Of a stretch of DNA of 53,628 nucleotides, positions 16,309 through 23,821 are shown one piece after another. The translations under genes were made by a program, and so were the position numbers. The stretch is taken from NCBI GenBank assembly GCA_018057455.1, contig JAGPDT010000013.1:8564-62191 (forward strand), written 5' to 3'. This stretch comes from Flavobacteriales bacterium. Lineage in GTDB: Bacteria > Bacteroidota > Bacteroidia > Flavobacteriales_F > PHOS-HE28. Positions within the stretch are counted from its first letter, which is position 1, and each line of letters begins with the position of its first letter. The notes under the pieces are model-generated. The model was not told where the DNA came from. It made no database searches and was given only the letters and a program-made list of their open reading frames with translations.

Positions 16309-17337
16309 TCACCGGGGTTTGTAGGTTTTGAGGATGGCCTGCGGGTCGCGCATGGCAAAGAGCTCGGCAAAGGTCACCTTGGGATTGGCCCTCAGGTAGC
16401 TTTCCACCAAACGGTGGCCGATCCACTCGCCGATGTGGCCCGGGCTCTCGCGGGGCATGCCCGGGGTGAAGGGGCCGTCGTTCAAGAAGCGGTCGATCAC
16501 CTTGGGGTCCTTGGAGTAAAGCAGCTCGTTGGCCACCAGCTCCCGCCACATGTTGAACTCATTGTCCTCGCACCACTTGAGCTGGGCCGGGGTGAAGGCG
16601 AACTTCAGGCTGGCATCGGTGCCCGGCAACAACGCATCCAGCAGGGCCATCACCTTGCCGATCACCACCAGGTTGGTGAGGAGGTCCTCCCCGCGCACAT
16701 CCCGGGTGTAGTGCACCTGCAACCAGCCCTTCACCACGCTGGGCACCAGCATGTCGGGGCGCATGCGGTCCTTGCGGTACTGCGGGAACAGCTCCGGGGA
16801 GAGGTACTGCACCACGGGGCTGTTCCTGCCCACGAACCATTCCACGCCGAAGCCCAGCACGCTGTCGGTGGGCAACACACCGTAGTTGAAGCCCGAGTTG
16901 TAGGCGATGATGCGCGGCACCAGGCTGTCCGGGAAGAAGCTCTTGAGCCGCCCGAAGGCCTCCGTGAAACCGGCCTCCTGCTCGGCCATGTCACCGAGCA
17001 TGCTGTCGGCCAGGTGCTGCACACGGCTCCAGTCGGGGTCGTGCGTGAACTGGATCAAGGCCATGGGCAGCCGCGGGTCGTTGTAGGCCGCGGCTTGCAG
17101 CACCTGCTCCACGTACATTTTGTAGAAGGGGCCGTAGGTGGCATACAAGCGCAGGCTGAAGTTGCCGGCGGAATCATTCGCCGCGCGGAACAGGTCCTGG
17201 TCCAAGCGTTCGATCCGCACCCCGGCGTGCACGGGCTCCTTGCTGCGCGCAGGGCTTTCACCACCCCTGCAGCCGATCAGGGTGCCCAGGAGCAGGGCGG
17301 CTGCCAGTACGGCTCGTCGGTTACCTTTGGCCATCAT
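16309..17337 (-). CDS. gldB: Gliding motility lipoprotein GldB
   Basis: 342 residues from ATG 17337 (a second ATG follows at once). The N-terminus is a lipoprotein signal with lipobox LIGC (Cys23 or so), so the protein should be anchored in the envelope. The body has the GldB pattern: RLDQDLF near the start, ATYGPFY, a DSMLGDM helix, IIAYNSGFNYG, EWFVGR, HYTRDVRGEDLLTNLVVIGK, and HIGEWIGHRLVESYL near the end. GldB is needed for gliding in Flavobacterium. The same frame continues open far upstream across the PorT-like gene; that extension is rejected because the lipobox sits at the expected start. Confidence 0.9.
   Translation of the reverse strand: MMAKGNRRAVLAAALLLGTLIGCRGGESPARSKEPVHAGVRIERLDQDLFRAANDSAGNFSLRLYATYGPFYKMYVEQVLQAAAYNDPRLPMALIQFTHDPDWSRVQHLADSMLGDMAEQEAGFTEAFGRLKSFFPDSLVPRIIAYNSGFNYGVLPTDSVLGFGVEWFVGRNSPVVQYLSPELFPQYRKDRMRPDMLVPSVVKGWLQVHYTRDVRGEDLLTNLVVIGKVMALLDALLPGTDASLKFAFTPAQLKWCEDNEFNMWRELVANELLYSKDPKVIDRFLNDGPFTPGMPRESPGHIGEWIGHRLVESYLRANPKVTFAELFAMRDPQAILKTYKPR
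17322..17329 (+). promoter_or_regulatory. Promoter -7 box TACCTTTG for the PorT-like gene, inside gldB codons
   Basis: Perfect TAnnTTTG on the plus strand, 29 bases before ATG 17359 and within the first codons of the divergent gldB. No clear TTG at the -33 position. Confidence 0.45.
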
Positions 17338-17351
17338 TTTCAAAACGCCTG

Positions 17352-17359
17352 CAAACCTA
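17352..17359 (-). promoter_or_regulatory. Promoter -7 box TAGGTTTG for gldB, touching the divergent start codon
   Basis: Perfect TAnnTTTG on the minus strand, 14 bases before the gldB ATG; its upstream end overlaps the A of the PorT-like ATG. No clear TTG at -33. Confidence 0.45.
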
Positions 17360-18045
17360 TGAAGAAGGTTTCCGCCATCCTCTGCCTGTTGGCCCTGAGC
17401 ACCACCACCGCACAAGCCCAGAGCGAGTCCGTCCGCTTTGGCATCAAAGTGGCCCCCAACTTCGGCTTCATCAAGCCGGACACCAAGGAACTGAAGAGCG
17501 ACGGGGCCCGCTTCGGGTACACCTTCGGCCTGATGGGCGATTTCATGCTGGGGAACAATGCGAATTACGCTTTTTCCACGGGGCTGTTCCTGAACAATGT
17601 GGGCGGCAAGACCACTTTCCCGGTGGCGAACCAGAACCTGGGCGCCGAATCCAAATACCAGTACATCGAGCTCCCCCTCACCTTGAAGTTGAAGACCAAC
17701 GAGATCGGCTACATGACCTACTACGGGCAGATCGGCTTCGGGTCGGCCTTCAACATCAGCGCCAAATCGGACAAAGACACCTTCGACGCCACCAGCGGCA
17801 AGGTCACCCGGGTCACCGACGAGGACATCATGGACCACACCCAGCTCTTCAAGGCTTCGCTGATCGTGGGCGCCGGCCTGGAATTCAACTTCAGCGGCAA
17901 CACCTCGGCATTGATCGGGGTAACGTACAACAACGGTTTCACCAACATCAACAAAGACCAGGAGATCCTGGATGCCCAGGGCAAGAAGACGGAGCTGAAG
18001 GCCAAGCAGAGCTACCTGGAACTCTCGCTGGGCGTGTTCTTCTGA
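17359..18045 (+). CDS. PorT-family outer-membrane beta-barrel protein
   Basis: 228 residues: signal peptide (about 1-21, ending in AQAQ), then alternating aromatic/hydrophobic strands typical of an eight-stranded outer-membrane barrel, ending in the aromatic C-terminus LSLGVFF that is recognised by the barrel assembly machinery. The pattern FGIKVAPNFGF...GYTFGLMGDF resembles the PorT-type family common in Bacteroidota. A specific substrate or role cannot be assigned. It is divergent from gldB and followed by an intrinsic terminator. Confidence 0.75.
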   Translation: MKKVSAILCLLALSTTTAQAQSESVRFGIKVAPNFGFIKPDTKELKSDGARFGYTFGLMGDFMLGNNANYAFSTGLFLNNVGGKTTFPVANQNLGAESKYQYIELPLTLKLKTNEIGYMTYYGQIGFGSAFNISAKSDKDTFDATSGKVTRVTDEDIMDHTQLFKASLIVGAGLEFNFSGNTSALIGVTYNNGFTNINKDQEILDAQGKKTELKAKQSYLELSLGVFF

Positions 18046-18058
18046 CCCGGTTCCCCAC

Positions 18059-18100
18059 AAAGCCCCGCTTCCACGTCCGGCGACGGGAGGCGGGGCTTTT
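18059..18100 (+). terminator. Intrinsic terminator after the PorT-like gene
   Basis: Stem AAAGCCCCGC (about 18059-18068) pairs with GCGGGGCTTT (18090-18099) around a 21-base loop, and the 3' arm runs into a T-rich tract (TTTTCTTT). Confidence 0.75.
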
Positions 18101-18109
18101 CTTTGCACC

Positions 18110-18910
18110 ATGCTGAACGTGGAAGCCACCATCGCCCACATTGTTGATTGGTTACGCAGCTATTGCACAGGCCATGGGCAGCATGGCCTGGTGGTGGGCG
18201 TAAGCGGGGGCATCGACAGCGCCGTGGTGAGCACCTTGTGCGCCCATACCGGGCTTCCCGTGCTGTGCGTGGAAATGCACATCCACCAAGCCGAGTCGCA
18301 GGTACACCGGGCCAAGGAACACATCGCCTGGTTGCGGGAACGGCATGCGCAAGTGGAAGAGGCGTGCACGGACCTCACCGCCGCCTTCGACACGCTCCTG
18401 CGCTCGTACCCGCCGCAGGAGGACAGCCCCGCCCGGCTCCTCGCCCTGGCCAACACGCGTGCACGGCTGCGGATGACCACCCTGTACTACTTCGCCGGCA
18501 TCCGCCGGGCCTTGGTGGCCGGCACGGGCAACAAGGTGGAGGACTTCGGCGTGGGCTTTTTCACCAAGTACGGCGATGGCGGCGTGGACCTCTCCCCGAT
18601 CGCGGACCTCACCAAAAGCGAAGTGTACGAACTCGCCGCTGCCTTGGGCGTGGTGGACAGCATCCGCCAAGCCAAGCCCACCGACGGCCTCTTCGGCGAC
18701 GACCGCAGCGACGAGGACCAGCTGGGTGCGAGCTATCCGGAATTGGAATGGGCCATGGCGCTGCGCGAAGGAGGCCGGGCCGTGGAAACAGCCGTACTCA
18801 GTGCGCGGCAGCGGGAAGTGCTGGCCATCTATGACAGGCTGCACCGGGCGAACGCGCACAAGTGGAAGGCGATACCGGTTTGTGCGGTCCCGGAGGGGTT
18901 GCGCAAGTAG
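18110..18910 (+). CDS. nadE: NAD(+) synthase, ammonia-type
   Basis: 266 residues; converts nicotinate adenine dinucleotide, ATP and an amide donor to NAD. The ATP-pyrophosphatase loop is VSGGIDSAVVS (about 36-46); the deamido-NAD region reads GTGNKVEDFGVGFFTKYGDGGVD, then SPIADLTKSEVYELA. There is no glutaminase domain, so the enzyme should use ammonia directly. Note KVEDFGVGFFT, the branch with the longer insert typical of Bacteroidota and other ammonia-dependent forms. The next gene is convergent. Confidence 0.93.
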   Translation: MLNVEATIAHIVDWLRSYCTGHGQHGLVVGVSGGIDSAVVSTLCAHTGLPVLCVEMHIHQAESQVHRAKEHIAWLRERHAQVEEACTDLTAAFDTLLRSYPPQEDSPARLLALANTRARLRMTTLYYFAGIRRALVAGTGNKVEDFGVGFFTKYGDGGVDLSPIADLTKSEVYELAAALGVVDSIRQAKPTDGLFGDDRSDEDQLGASYPELEWAMALREGGRAVETAVLSARQREVLAIYDRLHRANAHKWKAIPVCAVPEGLRK

Positions 18911-18956
18911 CACCGGATGGATCGCCCGCACAAGGCCATGGGCTTTGGGCCGGTGC
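18910..18956. terminator. Possible bidirectional terminator between nadE and korB
   Basis: GCACCGG (18910-18916) pairs with CCGGTGC (18950-18956), with further GC pairing inside the loop. No T-tract on either side, so weak. Confidence 0.3.
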
Positions 18957-18961
18957 ACGCA

Positions 18962-19996
18962 TCACGCGATCGTCCAAACGTTCTCCCCGCGCAGCAGGGC
19001 ATCCAGGTCGCCTTCACCGCGTTTGATCTTGGCCAAGGCCACCTGGGCGCTCATCTTGGTCTCGTGTGCGGTCCGGTCGTTCACGTAGAACACACCGAAT
19101 GGCCTGGGCAATGCACCTTCCCGGTGGGGGTCATCGAATAGCCGCACGAGGATGCTGGCCTTGAAACTGTCGCGTTCATCATGCACCCATACCTCCTCCA
19201 CGGTGTGCGTGCCGTCGGCGAGGTCGATCACCTTGGGCGTGAACCCGTCCAGCTTGATGCCCTTGGTGCCGTTGGCGAAGAGCAGGGGTTTGCCGTGCTC
19301 CACGAACACGGTGTGCATGGCCTTGGAGGCCTTCTCGGTGAAGACTTCGAACGCGCCGTCGTTGAACACGTTGCAGTTCTGGTAGATCTCCACCATGCTG
19401 GTGCCCGGGTGGGCATCGGCACGCAGGATCACTTCGCGCAGGTGCTTGGGGTCGCGGTCCATGCTGCGGGCCAGGAAGGTGGCGTCGGCGCCTTTGCACA
19501 GGGCCAGCGGGTTGAAGGGATGGTCAGTGCTGCCCATGGGGGTGCTGCGTGTAACGGCACCCTCGGGCGAAGTGGGCGAGTATTGGCCCTTGGTGAGCCC
19601 GTAGATCTCGTTGTTGAAGAGCAGCACGTTGAGGTCCACATTGCGGCGGAGCAGGTGCACCAAATGGTTTCCGCCGATGCTGAGCGCATCGCCGTCGCCG
19701 GTGATGAGCCACACGCTGAGGTCGGGCTGCACGCTGCGCAGCCCGCTGGCAATGGCCGGTGCACGCCCGTGGATGCCGTGGATGCCGTACGTGTCCAGGT
19801 AGTACGGGAAGCGCGAGGAGCAGCCGATGCCGCTGATGAAGACGATCTCCTCCTTGGGCCGTCCGTGGTGCTGCAGCACGCTTTCCACCTGCTTGAGGAT
19901 GGAGTAGTCACCGCAGCCGGGGCACCAGCGTACTTGCTGGTCGCTGCTGTAATCGATCTTGTGCGGCGCCGGGGCCGCAGGTTGCGCGGTGCTCAT
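18962..19996 (-). CDS. korB: 2-oxoacid (2-oxoglutarate):ferredoxin oxidoreductase, beta subunit
   Basis: 344 residues. This is the thiamine-diphosphate subunit: WCPGCGDYSIL near residue 24-34, GIGCSSRFPYY, HGRAPAIASG and the ThDP/Mg motif GDGDALSIGGNH...LLFNNEIYGLTKGQYSPTS. With KorA it catalyses CoA-dependent oxidative decarboxylation of a 2-oxoacid, with ferredoxin as electron acceptor; 2-oxoglutarate is the usual substrate of this pair in Bacteroidota. Its ATG overlaps the korA stop by four bases. Confidence 0.9.
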   Translation of the reverse strand: MSTAQPAAPAPHKIDYSSDQQVRWCPGCGDYSILKQVESVLQHHGRPKEEIVFISGIGCSSRFPYYLDTYGIHGIHGRAPAIASGLRSVQPDLSVWLITGDGDALSIGGNHLVHLLRRNVDLNVLLFNNEIYGLTKGQYSPTSPEGAVTRSTPMGSTDHPFNPLALCKGADATFLARSMDRDPKHLREVILRADAHPGTSMVEIYQNCNVFNDGAFEVFTEKASKAMHTVFVEHGKPLLFANGTKGIKLDGFTPKVIDLADGTHTVEEVWVHDERDSFKASILVRLFDDPHREGALPRPFGVFYVNDRTAHETKMSAQVALAKIKRGEGDLDALLRGENVWTIA

Positions 19997-21867
19997 GGGT
20001 TCAGCAGGTTCAGTGCGCCTTCGCGGATCTCGGCGGCGGTGAAGGGCAGGCCCTGGACTTTGTTGAGGCCCTGCGCATCCACCAGGTATTCGGCGCGCAG
20101 GAGCTGGCGCAGTTGCCCGCTGTTCATTTCGGGCACCAGCACCTTGTTGTAGTTCTTCAGCAGGCCCCGCAGCCCATTGTTGAAGGGGAACATGTGGCGC
20201 AGGTGCACGTGTGCCACGCTGTGGCCTTCCTGCTGCAGTTCCAGCGCGGCGGTGCGGATGGCCCCGTAGGTGGAACCCCAGCCCACCACCAGCAGTTCAC
20301 CTTCCGCAGGGCCGCTGTCCAGGCGGATGGGGCGGTAGGTATCCGCGATGCGCTGCACTTTCTCCGCGCGCAGCTTCACCATCCGTTCATGGTTCTTCGG
20401 GTCGTAGCTGATGTTCCCGGTCTTGTCCTCCTTCTCAATGCCGCCGATGCGATGCTGCAGGCCCTTCATGCCGGGGATGGCCCAAGGGCGTACGCCGCGC
20501 TCATCGCGGTCGTAGGGCAGGAACGGGGGGGCTTCGGCGCTTTCCCTGGGCTTGGCAAAGGGCGGGATGATCGGCCGCAGGTCCTTGGCCTCGGGGAAGC
20601 GCCATGGTTCGGCGCCGTTGGCGATATAGCCGTCGCTGAGCAGGATCACCGGCGTCATGTGCTCCACGGCGAGCTTCACCGCCTCGAAGGCCATCTCGAA
20701 ACAATCCGTTGGGCTGCTGGCGGCGATCACCGGTATGGGTGCTTCGCCGTTGCGGCCATAGAGTGACTGCCACAGGTCGGCCTGTTCGGTCTTGGTGGGC
20801 ATGCCGGTGCTGGGGCCTCCGCGCTGCACGTTCACCACCACCAGGGGGATCTCCAGCATGCAGGCCAGGCCGAGGGCCTCGCCTTTGAGCGCGATGCCCG
20901 GCCCGCTGCTGGCCGTGGTGCCGAGCGCCCCGCCGTAGCTGGCGCCGATGGCCGAGCACACGGCGGCGATCTCGTCCTCCGCCTGGAAGGTCTTCACGCC
21001 GAAATGCTTGTTGCGCGAGAGTTCGTGCAGGATGTCGCTGGCCGGGGTGATGGGGTAGCTGCCGTAGAACAGCTCCAGCCCGGCCTTTTGCGCGGCGGCG
21101 ATGAGGCCGATGGCGATGCCCTGGTTGCCGGTGATGTTGCGGTAGGTGCCCTTGGGCATGGGCGCCGGCTTCACCTCGAAACGCGTGGTGAAGGTCTCGC
21201 TGGTATCGCCGTAGTTGTAGCCCGCCTGCAGCACCTTCAGGTTGGCTTCCAGCAGGTCGGGCTTGTTCTTGAACTTGTTGGCCAGGAAAGCGCGCGAGCG
21301 GTCCAGTTTGCGGCTGTACATCCAGTGGATGAAGCCCAGCACGAACATGTTCTTGCTGCGGTCCTTCTCCTTCATGCCGAGGGTGGTGCCCTCCAGCGCG
21401 TTGCGCGTGAGCTTGGTGATGTCCACGGGGTGCAGCACGTAGTTGTCCAAGGAGCCGTCGGTGAGCGGGTTCTCCTCATCGGGATAGCCCGCCAGGCGCA
21501 GGTTCTTGCTGTCGAAGCCGTCGCTGTTGGCGATGATGATGCCGCCGTGCCTGAGCTTGCCCAGGTTGGCCTTGAGGGCCGCGGAGTTCATCACCACCAG
21601 CACGTCGCAGGTATCGCCCGGGGTGAAGACGTCCACGCTGCCGAAGTGCAACTGGAAACCGCTGACGCCGGCCAACGTGCCCTGCGGGGCACGGATCTCG
21701 GCCGGGTAGTTCGGGAACGTGCTCACGTCGTTGCCGAAGAGCGCGTTGGAATCGGTGAATTGGGCGCCGGTGAGCTGGATCCCATCGCCGCTGTCGCCGG
21801 CGAAGAGGATCACCACCTTTTCGCGAGACTCCACCTTTTTGGGCGGAACCGTTGTGGTTGTGTCCAT
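19993..21867 (-). CDS. korA: 2-oxoacid (2-oxoglutarate):ferredoxin oxidoreductase, alpha subunit with fused gamma domain
   Basis: 624 residues from ATG 21867; an upstream ATG in frame at 21921 would add 18 residues but lies before the promoter box. The N-terminal ~200 residues are the gamma domain (FAGDSGDGIQLTGAQF, FPNYPAEIRAPQGT), then the alpha pyrimidine-binding domain (GNQGIAIGLIAAAQKAGLELFYGSYPITPASDILHEL in outline, QAEDEIAA, TTASSGPGIALKGEALGLA) and a C-terminal domain with VGWGSTYGAI. Gamma-alpha fusion is normal for this KorA type. Forms a complex with KorB. Confidence 0.9.
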   Translation of the reverse strand: MDTTTTVPPKKVESREKVVILFAGDSGDGIQLTGAQFTDSNALFGNDVSTFPNYPAEIRAPQGTLAGVSGFQLHFGSVDVFTPGDTCDVLVVMNSAALKANLGKLRHGGIIIANSDGFDSKNLRLAGYPDEENPLTDGSLDNYVLHPVDITKLTRNALEGTTLGMKEKDRSKNMFVLGFIHWMYSRKLDRSRAFLANKFKNKPDLLEANLKVLQAGYNYGDTSETFTTRFEVKPAPMPKGTYRNITGNQGIAIGLIAAAQKAGLELFYGSYPITPASDILHELSRNKHFGVKTFQAEDEIAAVCSAIGASYGGALGTTASSGPGIALKGEALGLACMLEIPLVVVNVQRGGPSTGMPTKTEQADLWQSLYGRNGEAPIPVIAASSPTDCFEMAFEAVKLAVEHMTPVILLSDGYIANGAEPWRFPEAKDLRPIIPPFAKPRESAEAPPFLPYDRDERGVRPWAIPGMKGLQHRIGGIEKEDKTGNISYDPKNHERMVKLRAEKVQRIADTYRPIRLDSGPAEGELLVVGWGSTYGAIRTAALELQQEGHSVAHVHLRHMFPFNNGLRGLLKNYNKVLVPEMNSGQLRQLLRAEYLVDAQGLNKVQGLPFTAAEIREGALNLLNP

Positions 21868-21877
21868 TTTCGAGGCG

Positions 21878-21885
21878 CAAAGGTA
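21878..21885 (-). promoter_or_regulatory. Promoter -7 box TACCTTTG for korA-korB
   Basis: Perfect TAnnTTTG on the minus strand, 10 bases before the korA ATG. Transcription would begin within a few bases of the start codon, so the mRNA is nearly leaderless. No clear -33 TTG. Confidence 0.55.
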
Positions 21886-21978
21886 CAGGCATGCCGATGC
21901 CATTGTCCTGATGCAGGTCATTCCACCGGACTGCGTGAAAACCGGGTGATCAACCAGGTGGCACAGGCGAATGCCTTG

Positions 21979-21986
21979 TTACTTTG
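21979..21986 (+). promoter_or_regulatory. Possible -7 box TTACTTTG before the acid phosphatase gene
   Basis: One mismatch to TAnnTTTG, 21 bases before ATG 22008; the same TTACTTTG occurs before the UbiA-family gene. Confidence 0.35.
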
Positions 21987-22007
21987 TCGGGCAGTTCCCT
22001 TTCCCCC

Positions 22008-22826
22008 ATGAGCAACCCACGAAGGGCCCTCGCGGCAATGAGCCTGGGCTTGCTTTCGATCATCGCCTGCCGCACCACCGCGCCAGCCGTGCAGACCGCC
22101 GCTGCACCGGATAAACACGCCACGCTCGCCCAACAGAACGTGGATGCCGTGATCTACCAGAACAGTTCGGCGGAGGTCCACCGGCTCTACCAGCAAGGCT
22201 ACGAGCTGGCGCGGATCCGCCTGGACGCCAACCTGGCCCGGCCGCATACCAAGCCGCCGGCGGTGATCGTGGACATCGACGAGACCGTGCTGGACAACAG
22301 CCCCAGCAATGCGACGGATGCGCTGAACGGGCACGGCTTCACCCCGGCGGAATGGAAGAAGTGGACGGCATTGGCCCGCGCAAAGGCGTTGCCGGGGGCG
22401 GTGGATTTCCTGAACTACGCGGTGGGCAAGGGTTGTGAGGTGTACTACATCTCCAACCGGGAAATGGACGAGAAAGCAGCCACGATCATGAACCTGCAGG
22501 AAACCGGCTTTCCCATGGCCGATGCGGCACATGTGATGCCCATGGACGGCACCAGCGACAAGACCGCACGGCGTGCCGAGGTGGCCAAAACGCACCACAT
22601 CGCCTTGCTGGTGGGCGACCAGCTCACGGATTTTGACGAGAGCTTCAAGGCGCGCAGCGTGGGCCATGGCAAGCCGCACGTGGATGCCCTGCGCGATACG
22701 CTGGAACGCTATTTCATCCTGCTGCCCAACCCGATGTACGGCACCTGGCTGAACGCCGTGGCCGGCAAAACGGATTCACTGAAAGCGGCCAACAAGGAAC
22801 GCTTCCTGAAAACGGTGGGCTACTGA
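22008..22826 (+). CDS. HAD acid phosphatase, lipoprotein e(P4)/class C-type
   Basis: 272 residues from ATG 22008. Signal peptide with lipobox SIIAC (Cys about 22), so an envelope lipoprotein. The class C acid phosphatase motif VDIDETVLDNS is at about 92-102; YYISNRE is motif II, a lysine in KTARR and LLVGDQLTDF follow as motifs III and IV. Relatives (e.g. Haemophilus e(P4)) dephosphorylate nucleotides such as NMN in the periplasm. Its stop shares one base with the dtd start. Confidence 0.88.
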   Translation: MSNPRRALAAMSLGLLSIIACRTTAPAVQTAAAPDKHATLAQQNVDAVIYQNSSAEVHRLYQQGYELARIRLDANLARPHTKPPAVIVDIDETVLDNSPSNATDALNGHGFTPAEWKKWTALARAKALPGAVDFLNYAVGKGCEVYYISNREMDEKAATIMNLQETGFPMADAAHVMPMDGTSDKTARRAEVAKTHHIALLVGDQLTDFDESFKARSVGHGKPHVDALRDTLERYFILLPNPMYGTWLNAVAGKTDSLKAANKERFLKTVGY

Positions 22827-23278
22827 TGCGCGCGGTGGTGCAGCGGGTCCTGGAGGCGGCCGTCCACATCAGCGGAGCCGAACACGCCGCCATCGGCACC
22901 GGCTTGCTGGTGCTGCTGGGCATTGAAACGGGCGACACGGAGGACGACCTGGCATGGCTTTGCGGCAAAGTGGCCCGCATGCGCCTGTTCCCCGATGTTG
23001 ACGGGGTGATGAACCTTGACATCAATGAAGCGCGTGGCGAACTGCTGTTGGTGAGCCAATTCACCCTGCACGCCAGCACCCGCAAGGGCAACCGCCCCAG
23101 CTACATCCGCGCGGCGCGGCCGGAGGAGGCCATACCGCTCTACCTGCGGGCCAAGCAGCTCTTCAGCACACTGGTGCATGGCCACGTGCGCAGCGGCGAG
23201 TTCGGCGCGGACATGCAGGTTTCACTGGTGAACGACGGACCGGTGACCATGGTGATCGACAGCAAGCTGAAAGAGTAA
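22826..23278 (+). CDS. dtd: D-aminoacyl-tRNA deacylase
   Basis: 150 residues, the family length. It removes D-amino acids (and glycine mischarged on tRNA-Ala) from tRNA. The SQFTLHASTRKGNRPSY segment (active-site SQFTL motif) and the C-terminal NDGPVTMVID carrying the Gly-cisPro motif are both intact; the N-terminus MRAVVQRV is typical. Start overlaps the upstream stop by one base (TGATG), implying coupling. Confidence 0.95.
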   Translation: MRAVVQRVLEAAVHISGAEHAAIGTGLLVLLGIETGDTEDDLAWLCGKVARMRLFPDVDGVMNLDINEARGELLLVSQFTLHASTRKGNRPSYIRAARPEEAIPLYLRAKQLFSTLVHGHVRSGEFGADMQVSLVNDGPVTMVIDSKLKE

Positions 23279-23296
23279 GTTCACTGGGCCCTAAAC

Positions 23297-23375
23297 CGCA
23301 AAGGGCATGAAGGGCACAAGGAAATCGTTGCAGACCCCCTCCAATACATCCGTCGTTGCTGCGCATCCTTTGCGG
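23297..23375. repeat. Short element bounded by a 9-base inverted repeat
   Basis: CCGCAAAGG (23297-23305) and its exact complement CCTTTGCGG (23367-23375) bracket 61 bases in the dtd-mazG gap. Inside the left end is a degenerate 9-base periodicity (AAAGGGCAT, GAAGGGCAC, AAGGAAATC). It may be a relic repeat; no known family recognised. Confidence 0.35.
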
Positions 23376-23398
23376 CAAGGAACCAAACGAAGACCCCA

Positions 23399-23746
23399 AT
23401 GACGACCACAGGTAGTTCCGGACCGGTCCTGCAGTTGCAGCACGAGGTGGATGAATGGATCCAACGCGTTGGCGTGCGCTACTTCAACGAGCTCACCAAC
23501 ATGGCCATCCTCACGGAGGAAGTGGGCGAAGTGGCGCGCATCATGGCACGGCGATTTGGTGAACAAAGTGAGAAGGAAAGCGACAAAGGCAAGGACCTCG
23601 GCGAGGAGCTGGCCGATGTGTTGTTCGTGTTGATGTGCTTGGCGAACCAAACGGGCACCGATCTCGGATCAGCCTGGAGGAAGAAGATGCAGATGCGCAC
23701 GCAGCGCGATGCCGATCGGCATGGGGGGAACCCGAAGTTGAAGTAG
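23399..23746 (+). CDS. MazG-like nucleotide pyrophosphohydrolase
   Basis: 115 residues, one all-alpha MazG-type domain. The metal-binding pattern is TEEVGEVARIMAR (about 39-51; E-x2-E) and GEELADVLFVLMCLAN (about 68-83; E-x2-D). Enzymes of this family hydrolyse (d)NTPs to monophosphates and pyrophosphate, as house-cleaning or nucleotide-signal control. The substrate is not evident. It is preceded by 120 bases with a short inverted repeat and followed by a strong hairpin. Confidence 0.85.
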   Translation: MTTTGSSGPVLQLQHEVDEWIQRVGVRYFNELTNMAILTEEVGEVARIMARRFGEQSEKESDKGKDLGEELADVLFVLMCLANQTGTDLGSAWRKKMQMRTQRDADRHGGNPKLK

Positions 23747-23769
23747 GTGGGAGGACGTGTTGGACATCA

Positions 23770-23810
23770 ATGGACGGTGATGGACGCTCGAAGCGTCCAT
23801 CACCGTCCAT
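23770..23810. terminator. Perfect 19-bp hairpin between convergent mazG-like and waaA genes
   Basis: Arms 23770-23788 and 23792-23810 are exact complements around a 3-base loop (CGA). The arm itself contains a degenerate internal repeat (ATGGACGG, ATGGACGC). There is no T-tract, so it may act as a bidirectional RNA 3'-end element or be a dispersed repeat. Confidence 0.6.
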
Positions 23811-23821
23811 TCGAATCCATT

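Noticed and set aside
16309-18141. 610-residue version of GldB starting at 18141
   Set aside because: The extra 268 residues cross the PorT-like gene and hide the lipoprotein signal; the true start is at 17337.
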